Source: Wolbachia endosymbiont of Armadillidium arcangelii (GTDB lineage Bacteria > Pseudomonadota > Alphaproteobacteria > Rickettsiales > Anaplasmataceae). From it: a stretch of DNA of 64,000 nucleotides. Below are positions 40,124-48,680 of the stretch, one piece after another; positions within the stretch are counted from its first letter, which is position 1; each line of letters begins with the position of its first letter. The notes below the pieces were generated by a model. That model saw only the letters and a list, made by a program, of their open reading frames with translations. It searched no databases and was not told where the DNA came from. Position numbers and translations under genes: made by a program. Location of the stretch: assembly GCF_040207875.1 (NCBI RefSeq), contig NZ_CP157942.1, forward strand, positions 1,612,001-1,676,000. The letters are read 5' to 3'.

Positions 40124-41419
40124 TTACATCAAGTTGCATGAAGTTTTCTTCGTACATCCTCTTTGTTTTTCTTGTTTACTACAACTAGGGTCTTTTAAAC
40201 TCGAAGAAGGCAACTTACTCCAAAACTTATTGTCTTTACGCGCTCCCCATTCTCTAAGAATTTCAACCATTTCACAATATTTTAATTTCTCAGCTACCTC
40301 TAATGGTGTTTTTCCAGAATGGCCTTTATAATTAAGATCTGTTCCATTGTCTTTGCAAAACTCAGCAATTTTGATATCACGTCCAACAATAGAACACAAG
40401 AGAAGTTCTCCGTATGTTTCCTTAATCCTATATCCTTTGTTTCGCACAAAATCTTCTACTGTCCTTGCTAAATTTTCTTTGCTTAAACCTGTCTTAAAGC
40501 ACTCAGAGAGTATATTATGACAAAAACCTTCTATTTTACGATAATCTGGCTTTGTTAAATCAGAGGAAGATTTACCACAATACTCATCAGTGTCTCCACG
40601 TGCGCCCCATTTTTCAAGAGCTTCAACCATTTGATTTTTTCCATTTACTCTAGCAAGCCACAACGATGTTCTCCCACCATAACTTACATAATCAAGATCT
40701 GCTCCGTGATTTTTACAGAATTCAGCAACTTGAATCTCACCTTGAGTGGCAGCAATAACCAATAAGCAGCCATATATTTCCTCTTTTTTAGACTCCCATT
40801 TACTTCTATTTATAAGATTTTCTATCATTCTCTCTGCACTTTCTCTATCACCCTGTTTAATGTATGAAAATATATCCGGCCAATATAATTCCATCTTATC
40901 CCTAATCTCTCCCTTTTGATCGGTGCTTTTTGCCCCAGCAGAGAAAGGAGGAGGAGTATAATGACTTCTAGAAGGGGAACCAAAAATATCATGAGTGTCC
41001 TTTCGTGCTCCCCACTCTTTTAAAGCTTTAACCATTTGATTGTGTCGATATTGCATAGCAAGCCAGAGTGGTGTCCTTCCATGACAGACTTCACAATCAA
41101 GGTTTGCACCTTGATCTTTAAAAAATTCGGCAATGTCAACTTCTCCTTGCTCAGCAGCTAAAGCTAGCAAGTAACCATAAACTTCTTTAGATTCCCATTT
41201 ATTTTCCTTTATACAACGCTCTGCAAGTCTTTTTGCACTTTCCTTGTCGCCTTGCTTAATATATGTAAATATTGTCTTCCAATAAAATCTCATTCCTAAA
41301 GCTATGGCTTTTTTTTGCTGATCTCTATTCATAATGCCTCCTCGCAACAAACTAGCTGCAGCTCTTTCTAACGTAATTTCATCAAGAGCTGCTTTATTAG
41401 CTACTTTTATACTCGCCAA
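40124..41419 (-). CDS. Ankyrin-repeat protein with three long modules
   Basis: The 431-residue protein consists of three related modules of about 130 residues, each with a helical part (YWKTIFTYIKQGDKESAKRL; YWPDIFSYIKQGDRESAERM; a diverged third) followed by two ankyrin repeats ending ALKEWGARKD, ALEKWGARGD and ILREWGARKD. TPLWLAMQYRHNQMV and TSLWLARVNGKNQMV are typical ankyrin helices. No signal peptide or membrane segment. It is a plausible host-interaction protein; export is not shown. It lies 105 bases upstream of the hydrolase gene on the same strand. Confidence 0.85.
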   Translation of the reverse strand: MASIKVANKAALDEITLERAAASLLRGGIMNRDQQKKAIALGMRFYWKTIFTYIKQGDKESAKRLAERCIKENKWESKEVYGYLLALAAEQGEVDIAEFFKDQGANLDCEVCHGRTPLWLAMQYRHNQMVKALKEWGARKDTHDIFGSPSRSHYTPPPFSAGAKSTDQKGEIRDKMELYWPDIFSYIKQGDRESAERMIENLINRSKWESKKEEIYGCLLVIAATQGEIQVAEFCKNHGADLDYVSYGGRTSLWLARVNGKNQMVEALEKWGARGDTDEYCGKSSSDLTKPDYRKIEGFCHNILSECFKTGLSKENLARTVEDFVRNKGYRIKETYGELLLCSIVGRDIKIAEFCKDNGTDLNYKGHSGKTPLEVAEKLKYCEMVEILREWGARKDNKFWSKLPSSSLKDPSCSKQEKQRGCTKKTSCNLM

Positions 41420-41439
41420 ATTCTATTGTCAAGCACACA

Positions 41440-41830
41440 GCTGTACGAACATTTTGATTCAAGAAGATGTCACGCCAGTGCTTGACACTGGCTTTTCGTA
41501 ATCTCACCAAAACATTGGATTTCTTGCATAACTGGAATTAAAAAGAAAATCAGTTGGTGTCATTCCAGAGAGATGTAAGGAGATTGAAGATGTCATTCCA
41601 GCGCGCGACGCTGGAATCCAGGAATTTTTTGAGTACGAAAGTTATGCTAAGTTTTTGTTGGTAAGAAAGGCTGGATTCCAGTGTCAAGCACTGGAATGAC
41701 AGCAGAAGGAAACACTCGGATGACATTTCCTTGCGGATAATTTTCGTACAGCTGTGTGTCAGCTACTCGGATAACATCTTCAATTTCTGTACAGCTATGT
41801 GTCAAGCACTGGAGAAGTCTCTTCTATTTT
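41440..41830. repeat. Cluster of palindromic intergenic repeats
   Basis: Several hairpin units are packed here: GTCATTCCAGCGCGCGACGC with its partner TGGAATCC (41594-41623), and the mirrored CTGGATTCCAGTGTCAAGCA with CTGGAATGAC (41670-41700). Each unit is a palindrome, and the two lie in opposite orientation, forming a larger inverted structure. CAGCTGTGTGTCAAG-like pieces repeat at the edges (41.45 and 41.75-41.81 kb). Similar pieces are at 10.4 and 16.2 kb. Confidence 0.7.
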
Positions 41831-41886
41831 CTCTTGATGAATAAATCTAAGTGGAGTATAATGAAAGTGCATTTATGTGGCGTTTA

Positions 41887-42222
41887 ATGAGCAATTTAGT
41901 TTTAGTCTATATAACTTTTTCAAACTTGAAAGAGGCTCAGATTATTTCTGAAGAATTGTTAAACGAGAAGTTAATTGTATGTGTAAATATATTTCCTGAA
42001 GTAAATTCTCTGTATCTATGGGAAGGTAAAATTAATAGTAGTTGTGAGGTAGCGGCAATTATGAAAAGCAGGAATGATCAAATTGATGAGATTGTAGAAA
42101 AAATCGAAGCAATGCATTCTTATGATCAACCAGCTATTGCGGTAATACCCGTAGGAAAAGCGAGTAAATCTTTTACGAATTGGGTTAATAATGTTATTGA
42201 TATAAACAATATTGGGGTGTAG
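41887..42222 (+). CDS. cutA: Divalent-cation tolerance protein CutA
   Basis: CutA is a small trimeric PII-like protein linked to copper tolerance. The chosen ATG (MSNLVLVYITFSN) gives 111 residues, the usual length; a GTG at 41851 would add 12 residues without family match. Typical motifs are ITFSNLKEAQIISEELL, LIVCVNIFPEVNSLYLWEGK and the C-terminal PVGKASKSFTNWV. The frame ends inside the next gene: the TAG stop (42220-42222) is part of tRNA-Gln, a 10-base overlap. Confidence 0.92.
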   Translation: MSNLVLVYITFSNLKEAQIISEELLNEKLIVCVNIFPEVNSLYLWEGKINSSCEVAAIMKSRNDQIDEIVEKIEAMHSYDQPAIAVIPVGKASKSFTNWVNNVIDINNIGV

Positions 42223-42287
42223 CCAAGTGGTAAGGCAGCGGTTTTTGATACCGCCACGCGAAGGTTCGAATCCTTCCACCCCAGCCA
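42213..42287 (+). tRNA. tRNA-Gln (anticodon TTG)
   Basis: The acceptor stem TGGGGTG pairs with CACCCCA, and GCCA ends the gene with encoded CCA. The anticodon stem GCGGT/ACCGC holds TTTTGAT with anticodon TTG. The T arm is AAGGTTCGAATCCTT. Its first 10 bases are also the last codons of cutA. Confidence 0.95.
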
Positions 42288-42305
42288 TATTGAAGTGTGT
42301 GTGAA

Positions 42306-42833
42306 ATGATATCACTTTTTTATAAATTAAGGTTGTTAAATTACATACTGGGCAGCTTGAAAGATATAGTTGTAAAGCTATTTCTTTTCACGATGTATCT
42401 TTATACATCCAGCATTATGCTCATGTTTCTCACCAATGGCTTTTGGTATGCTGTAGAATTTAGCTCTTTCAAAAATGCATTTTACCATTTGTATCAATAT
42501 TTAAAATGGTATTATGAAAATAGAGGTGATTTGGGTTATGGAGTTTCTATTAGAATATTAGTAGCGTTCCTTATTCCGCATTTTCTCTACAAATTATTTC
42601 TTAGCACAGGCTGGAAGTCTTTTTTCAAAAAAAAGATAGTTCAGATACTCAGCACAAGAAGAAAAAAGAGTAGTAAACCAAATGGCAGTAGTTATGGTTA
42701 TAGTAATAAGAACAATTATGGTAACAATAATTTTCAAGAGGCGGAACAGAAAGTGAACATGATAAAGCAGATATTAATCAAAGATATAGAGGAAGCTATA
42801 GACAAAAGATTACATGATATTTTTTTTTGGTGA
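42306..42833 (+). CDS. Hypothetical membrane protein
   Basis: Not recognised. The 175-residue product (start at MISLF; a GTG at 42297 would add three residues) has a hydrophobic N-terminal half with two or three helices (IVVKLFLFTMYLYTSSIMLM and ILVAFLIPHFLYKLFL), then a basic stretch (KKKIVQILSTRRKKSS), an Asn/Tyr/Gly-rich linker (SYGYSNKNNYGNNN) and a final charged helix. It follows tRNA-Gln by 18 bases. Probably an inner-membrane protein with a cytoplasmic tail. Confidence 0.65.
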   Translation: MISLFYKLRLLNYILGSLKDIVVKLFLFTMYLYTSSIMLMFLTNGFWYAVEFSSFKNAFYHLYQYLKWYYENRGDLGYGVSIRILVAFLIPHFLYKLFLSTGWKSFFKKKIVQILSTRRKKSSKPNGSSYGYSNKNNYGNNNFQEAEQKVNMIKQILIKDIEEAIDKRLHDIFFW

Positions 42834-42839
42834 AAGGGG

Positions 42840-42861
42840 TAAACCTCATTAAAAAGGTTTA
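42840..42861. terminator. Hairpin between convergent genes
   Basis: TAAACCT (42840-42846) and AGGTTTA (42855-42861) form a 7-bp stem with an A-rich loop between the membrane-protein gene and the convergent gene fragment. It may serve as a weak two-way terminator. Confidence 0.4.
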
Positions 42862-43018
42862 TCTAGTAAGGCCTTTTAAAATTGGCTGTATTTTATTTTT
42901 TACGTATAACTGATCACAGTCAGCCAGTATACATGTTTCAACAAAATCTTGACTAAAGTCTGATAGCCAGGAAATTGCTTTACTTTTCTCTACCAAGCTT
43001 TCTGTTTTTTTACAGTTA
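42859..43018 (-). pseudogene. 3' fragment of an unknown gene, cut by mobile elements
   Basis: About 52 codons remain (CKKTESLVEKSKAISW and FVETCILADCDQLYVK are visible), ending in a stop beside the hairpin. The frame runs into the ISWpi1-like element, from which a fortuitous start codon is borrowed (43048-43050). The pre-insertion sequence seems to have joined the IS630 end directly, so the IS630-type element probably cut the gene first. The family was not recognised. Confidence 0.5.
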
Positions 43019-43934
43019 GAGATTGTCCACAAACCATTAAATTCAAGCATATTCCCTACTTAACATAACTTTACTCATAGCCAGATATATGAAACTTTCA
43101 GTAGATGTTGTAAGTAAATCGTACTCCTTTGATAGCCTTCTATTTCTATTGATCCAAGCAAAAGTCCTCTCTACCACCCACCTTCTCGGTTGTACTGCAA
43201 ATCCAGGATCCCGTTGTGGCAATAGTTCTGGTGGTGTATCTTTATGCACCCAAAACCTACATGGAGGTCTTTTCACAATTTCAATATCTATCCCATGTTC
43301 TTCCTCTATATGGGTTTTTAAATCTTTTCCTTGGTACCCCATATCAGCCCACATTTTCTTAATATTGCTGTATTTTTCTTTCATATTGTCCAATACCATC
43401 TTCACCCCATCTCTGTCATTTTCGCTTGCAGCTCCTACATAGCAACCAAGCACAAATCCTTGAGTATCTGTGATTATATGTCTTTTTCTCCCATTTACTT
43501 TTTTTGCACCATCATAACCTTTGACCCCCCTTTTTCCGTGATTTTTACCGATTGACTATCCACTATGCATGCGCTTGGCTCCTCACTTCTTCCCATTTTT
43601 GACCTACTATATTTAGTGATATCATAGTTCACTTTCTCAAAAATCCTCTGCTTTTTCCATCTTCTAAACTGTTCATGCACAGCCTTCCACAACGGAAAAT
43701 CGTGTGGTAAATTGCGCCATTGACATCCTGTGCGCAGTACATAAAGAATTGCATTCAGTATCTCACACTTACTGTATTTTGGCGGCCTTCCTCCTTTCTT
43801 ATACGATACCCTGAAGTGTTTTTCTATTCGGGACCATTCCCTTTTACTTAAATCTGTTGGATATTTTTTCCTCATCTCTTACCTCAATATTCTGCCTTTA
43901 TATACTACTTATTTCTTGATTTGTGGACAACCTC
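43019..43934 (-). mobile_element. IS5-family element resembling ISWpi1, two-frame transposase
   Basis: Inverted ends GAG(A/G)TTGTCCACAAA border 916 bp, and TTA occurs directly outside both ends (43016-43018, 43935-43937), a 3-bp target duplication typical of the IS1031 group. The minus strand has orfA (43495-43875; KREWSRIEKHFRVSYKKGG, LRTGCQWRNLPHDFP, ACIVDSQSVK) and orfB (43043-43453; VKMVLDNMKEKYSNIKKMWA, RWVVERTFAWINRNRRLSKE). The frames join near 43490, consistent with a frameshift making one DDE transposase, as described for ISWpi1. Possibly active. Confidence 0.85.
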
Positions 43935-43935
43935 T

Positions 43936-44866
43936 TATAGCTCTTTTCATAATAATCCGAAAAGCTTATAGAAAAGCGGAATCAACAGCATGACGAAAAG
44001 ATGTGAATAGAGGGATGTTTTTCCTAGCTCTGTTTTTTATAGCAAACCAATGATGCTCAATTTTGTTAAAATCGGGAGAATAAGGCGGTAGATATAAAAT
44101 TTCTGCGCCAACTCCTTTAGCAAATTCAGTAATCTTATTAGACTTATGAAAAGTAGCATTATCAAAGTTTGTCCAGATCGGTGTCAAAAACTGCTCAAAC
44201 CATTTATTAACATATTACAGTGGCCTTCAAATGTTAACGGAACAACTATTTTTCTGCCGTTTAAGGCTGCAATCACACTGATTCGTTGAATTTTTTTACC
44301 AGATTTTAGAGCATAAAACCTCTGTCCCTTCTGGCAATATCCATAAGGGTAGTCCTCGGTGTTATCAATGCCAGACTCATCTATATAAACTAAGTTTTGA
44401 GGTTCTTTTGTTGCTATAATTTTCAAAAATTCAGCGCGTTTTTCTTCGTCCCTTTCTTTGTATCCATATGTCTTTTTTTGCGTGTGAGTCCAATTTTTTT
44501 AAGAGCTCGATGAATCGTTGGGATACTAACATTGCTCCAAAGCTTAGCCATTTCCGATAGAGTTTTTCCACCATATTTTTTAGCAAATTCAGTAAATTTA
44601 TTCCAGTCAGTAATTTTGTGATTATAACCTCCATTTCCAAGTTTTTTTGACTGAAAATCTCCTGTTTCTTTTTTTCTTTGCTGCCACTCCCATAACGTAG
44701 TTCTTCCAATTTTAAATCTTGCTGCCACTGCTTCTCTGCTTTATCCTTCTTCTAGTGATTCCATTGCTTTTTTTCTTAAATCATAACTATATGCTGCTGG
44801 CATACTTACCTTCACTACTATAAAATCTTATTTTACCTCGTTTGTACTATTATGAAAAGAGCTATA
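43936..44866 (-). mobile_element. IS630-family element, frameshifted
   Basis: Terminal repeats TATAGCTCTTTTCATAATA and the matching right end are intact. The minus-strand transposase is in three frames: N-terminal helix-turn-helix (44423-44728; KIGRTTLWEWQQRKKETGD), catalytic middle (44184-44426; NLVYIDESGIDNTEDYPYGY) and end (43966-44187; NFDNATFHKSNK, ILYLPPYSPDFNKIEHHW). The D-D-E residues are visible, but the frame breaks suggest it is inactive unless frameshifting rescues it. The right end lies in the left part of an IS4 copy. Confidence 0.85.
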
Positions 44867-45536
44867 TTTAAAAAAGTAATAATTGCAGGTTATTTTGCAA
44901 AGAATGTACTAATGCAATGATACTGAAAAGATATCTTGAATTTAAAACACATGTTTTCTAGCTCTTTTCTGGTAGTTGAGTGAACGAATATCAGATATCT
45001 TATGACGATCAACTCTTCTCCCTTTTCTTACCACTAAAGTGTTCATCAAAAATAACTGTGATAGTCGATCCATAATGCAGTCTATGTCTGACTCTGTAGA
45101 AAAAATATCAAAGGCTAAGTTTTTAATCGCATTAAATGAGACAGATTTATTGATGCTTTTTTTTAGTTTACTATTCTGTGCGCTCAATGTCTCTTCATCA
45201 TCTTCTATCATGATACTTTCTAGATTACTGATGAAGATAGTTGACCAAAAATCCTGCTTGATAGTTTCAATACTTTTTCCTGTGAAATTCTCTAAATTTA
45301 ATCTTCCCTTCAGCCTAGAAAAAAATGTTTCTACTCCCCAGCGCAAGTAATATAATCTCTCAAACTCTTCGACTGTAAAACTTTGCTCATCTAACAGAGA
45401 TGTTACTAACACTTCAACTTCTCCAGAAGAAAGTATTATTTTGACTAACCTGAATTTCATCTCATCAGGTAATCCTAGCTTTCGTAGCTGTCTTGCTACT
45501 TTAATAGGTGCGGTAGACACTACCACCATACTAGAT

Positions 45537-47111
45537 CACTGCCATTAAGTTAAGGGAAAGAGAAGTTAAGATTGGACAAAAAATTTGAAGTGATTGATAA
45601 TTATGGTAAATACTAGGGTGAATTTTTAAGAAAAGGGAGTCTGAAAAGTGCAAGTTATTTAAAAAAGTAATAATTGCAGGTTATTTTGCAAAGAATGTAC
45701 TAATGCAATGATACTGAAAAGATATCTTGAATTTAAAACACATGTTTTCTAGCTCTTTTCTGGTAGTTGAGTGAACGAATATCAGATATCTTATGACGAT
45801 CAACTCTTCTCCCTTTTCTTACCACTAAAGTGTTCATCAAAAATAACTGTGATAGTCGATCCATAATGCAGTCTATGTCTGACTCTGTAGAAAAAATATC
45901 AAAGGCTAAGTTTTTAATCGCATTAAATGAGACAGATTTATTGATGCTTTTTTTTAGTTTACTATTCTGTGCGCTCAACGTCTCTTCATCATCTTCTATC
46001 ATGATACTTTCTAGATTACTGATGAAGATAGTTGACCAAAAATCCTGCTTGATAGTTTCAATACTTTTTCCTGTGAAATTCTCTAAATTTAATCTTCCCT
46101 TCAGCCTAGAAAAAAATGTTTCTACTCCCCAGCGCAAGTAATATAATCTCTCAAACTCTTCGACTGTAAAACTTTGCTCATCTAACAGAGATGTTACTAA
46201 CACTTCAACTTCTCCAGAAGAAAGTATTATTTTGACTAACCTGAATTTCATCTCATCAGGTAATCCTAGCTTTCGTAGCTGTCTTGCTACTTTAATAGGT
46301 GCGGTAGACACTACCACCATACTAGATGGGCTTTCCGGCTTAAACATAGCGTTTATTTCATTGAAAGACGAACTTGGACAGCGAATTATATAATTGATTT
46401 TCCTTCCTGTAAGCTCAGCAAGAAATCGATAAGATACGTATCCTCTATCACAGATTAACAAATCGTCTGATTTTATGGATTCAAGCATACCGATCGCTAA
46501 ATCAACCTCATAGCTGTCACCTCTACTTAGCACAGATTTTATTGCAATATTATTTAGCACATCGTAGCAAACTTCAAAGGTTGCACTTGTATAGTCTTCA
46601 AATCTCTGGATTCCATTCCATACTGCTCTTGAGCCAAACTCGCCTATTATTTTGTCGCTCTTTGGCAGAATCAGTATTGAAGCATCAAATGCAAGTACTC
46701 TGAAGCCATGGTGGGTTTTAAATTCCTGATCTTGGTAGTATAGGGAAACTATATCATCATTTAACTCTGAAAACGCAGTATGCTTTAGCTTCTTTCTTGC
46801 TTGAGTAAATGCACTTGCCGTAATTGTGTAATCTTTTCTTGTATGCAGAACAAACTCATTAAGCATTACTTGTAATGACTTTACACTCTTTCTAAAAATC
46901 AGGAGAAATACATTAATGAAGGGCAGCTTTCTTTTTCGTGAGAAGTCTTTTGAGGATGCTCTGTGTGCGTTTATAAAGTTTAAACTCATCAATTTATTTT
47001 TTATAAACATGATTATTCTTTTTTTTACTCATGTCATTACTTCTTTTAATTTGTGGATCTTACCTGATTTTACAATACAGTCCATCACTTTCCCTTAACT
47101 TAATGGCAGTG
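45537..47111 (-). mobile_element. Inner IS4-family element, complete, with 10-bp target duplication
   Basis: Terminal repeats CACTGCCATTAAGTTAAGGG and complement extend 24 bases. CATACTAGAT flanks it at 45527-45536 and 47112-47121. Length 1,575 bp. It landed inside the transposase gene of an older, nearly identical copy in the same orientation. Confidence 0.93.
45733..47010 (-). CDS. IS4-family transposase, intact
   Basis: The 425-residue DDE transposase shows FRVLAFDASILILPKSDKI (first Asp), LLICDRGYVSYRFLAEL (second Asp), and the YREK-like YYLRWGVETFFSRLKGRLNL (Glu) near residue 305. Frame and ends are intact, and the clean 10-bp target duplication suggests recent movement. The two halves of the outer copy encode the same sequence. 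Confidence 0.93.
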   Translation of the reverse strand: MFIKNKLMSLNFINAHRASSKDFSRKRKLPFINVFLLIFRKSVKSLQVMLNEFVLHTRKDYTITASAFTQARKKLKHTAFSELNDDIVSLYYQDQEFKTHHGFRVLAFDASILILPKSDKIIGEFGSRAVWNGIQRFEDYTSATFEVCYDVLNNIAIKSVLSRGDSYEVDLAIGMLESIKSDDLLICDRGYVSYRFLAELTGRKINYIIRCPSSSFNEINAMFKPESPSSMVVVSTAPIKVARQLRKLGLPDEMKFRLVKIILSSGEVEVLVTSLLDEQSFTVEEFERLYYLRWGVETFFSRLKGRLNLENFTGKSIETIKQDFWSTIFISNLESIMIEDDEETLSAQNSKLKKSINKSVSFNAIKNLAFDIFSTESDIDCIMDRLSQLFLMNTLVVRKGRRVDRHKISDIRSLNYQKRARKHVF

Positions 47112-47905
47112 CATACTAGATGGGCTTTCCGGCTTAAACATAGCGTTTATTTCATTGAAAGACGAACTTGGACAGCGAATTATATAATTGATTTTCCTTC
47201 CTGTAAGCTCAGCAAGAAATCGATAAGATACGTATCCTCTATCACAGATTAACAAATCGTCTGATTTTATGGATTCAAGCATACCGATCGCTAAATCAAC
47301 CTCATAGCTGTCACCTCTACTTAGCACAGATTTTATTGCAATATTATTTAGCACATCGTAGCAAACTTCAAAGGTTGCACTTGTATAGTCTTCAAATCTC
47401 TGGATTCCATTCCATACTGCTCTTGAGCCAAACTCGCCTATTATTTTGTCGCTCTTTGGCAGAATCAGTATTGAAGCATCAAATGCAAGTACTCTGAAGC
47501 CATGGTGGGTTTTAAATTCCTGATCTTGGTAGTATAGGGAAACTATATCATCATTTAACTCTGAAAACGCAGTATGCTTTAGCTTCTTTCTTGCTTGAGT
47601 AAATGCACTTGCCGTAATTGTGTAATCTTTTCTTGTATGCAGAACAAACTCATTAAGCATTACTTGTAATGACTTTACACTCTTTCTAAAAATCAGGAGA
47701 AATACATTAATGAAGGGCAGCTTTCTTTTTCGTGAGAAGTCTTTTGAGGATGCTCTGTGTGCGTTTATAAAGTTTAAACTCATCAATTTATTTTTTATAA
47801 ACATGATTATTCTTTTTTTTACTCATGTCATTACTTCTTTTAATTTGTGGATCTTACCTGATTTTACAATACAGTCCATCACTTTCCCTTAACTTAATGG
47901 CAGTG

Positions 47906-48606
47906 AAGCATACGTGACCTTAGGCTATGATGAAGAAAAGTTAATTAGTAATACCGAATCACTTCAGAAAAAAATGAAAGAAGCGCTAGAAAAAATGCAA
48001 CAACAAAATGCAGCAAGGCAAAAAGAATTAGAAAAGAAAATTGAAGAAGAGTTTAGCAAGTGCATAGAAAGCGGCACTATTGATGCGGTATCAATTACAA
48101 AGTATGGGGATCAAAATCTTCTTTATGCAACAATTAAGCTAAAAGAAGACAATAAAAGCACAGATATTAAAGTAAGCGAATTTTTAAATAGTGATTTTTG
48201 TAAAAAAAACAATATTGTTGGTTTCTTTCTTTCAAATGGTGATCAAAAAGAATCTATCAATGGTCACATATATAAGGGGGTTAGATATTATTATTTAGGT
48301 ACCACAACTCAGTATAAAATAAAGTTTAACTGGTATATAGATGAAAGGGAATGTAGCATTACATTAAGTGCTAATAGCGATGGCACTATTAAAATAGTAA
48401 GTGATAAACCAGATAATAAAGATTTAGAAGAAAATAAAGATGTAAAAATTAAAGTTGGTAATACTTACCTAAGCCTTGCTGATGCAGTAACAACATGTAA
48501 GCAGAATAGCCAGCAAAGCGATGAGGCAAGTAGCAAACTTAGTCAATCATCATCAGCTAATGAGCATTTCCGGCCACTAGTAAAGGCTCCAACTTCATGT
48601 TTTTAG
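47906..48606 (+). CDS. Hypothetical protein, 5' end cut by IS4
   Basis: Not recognised. The open frame runs out of the IS4 end (47905) with no natural start; GTG at 47914 is the first usable codon and has no clear ribosome binding site. The 230 residues begin with a coiled coil (KKMKEALEKMQQQNAARQKE), continue with a mixed domain containing KGVRYYYLGTTTQYKIKFNW, and end in a Ser/Gln-rich tail. No signal or membrane segment. Probably the 3' part of a longer gene, possibly no longer expressed. Confidence 0.55.
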
Positions 48607-48652
48607 CAAAAAGGGAGATAAGTAATTGCTCTTACAATACTTAAAATGTAAA

Positions 48653-48680
48653 ATAGATCTACTTAAATAAGTAGATCTAT
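48653..48680. promoter_or_regulatory. Perfect palindrome covering the lepA start codon
   Basis: ATAGATCTACTTA (48653-48665), AA, and TAAGTAGATCTAT (48668-48680) form a perfect 13-bp inverted repeat. The lepA ATG is at 48679-48681, so its first two bases pair in the right arm, as does the region where a ribosome binding site would lie. In RNA this would be a hairpin hiding the start; in DNA it could be a repressor site. Confidence 0.65.

Larger units (their letters stand above)
44865..47905 (-). mobile_element. Outer IS4-family copy, split by a second IS4 copy
   Basis: The outer element consists of 44865-45536 (transposase C-terminal half, ORF 44942-45529) and 47122-47905 (N-terminal half, ORF 47100-47804). 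Joined at the 10-base repeat CATACTAGAT, the halves restore the transposase of the inner copy. Its right end (CTTAACTTAATGGCAGTG) is intact; its left end is missing where the IS630-type element begins. Confidence 0.88.

Noticed and set aside
42016..42315. Minus-strand ORF with a GVEGFEPSRGG-type sequence
   Set aside because: This is the familiar spurious translation of the antisense strand of a tRNA (here tRNA-Gln).
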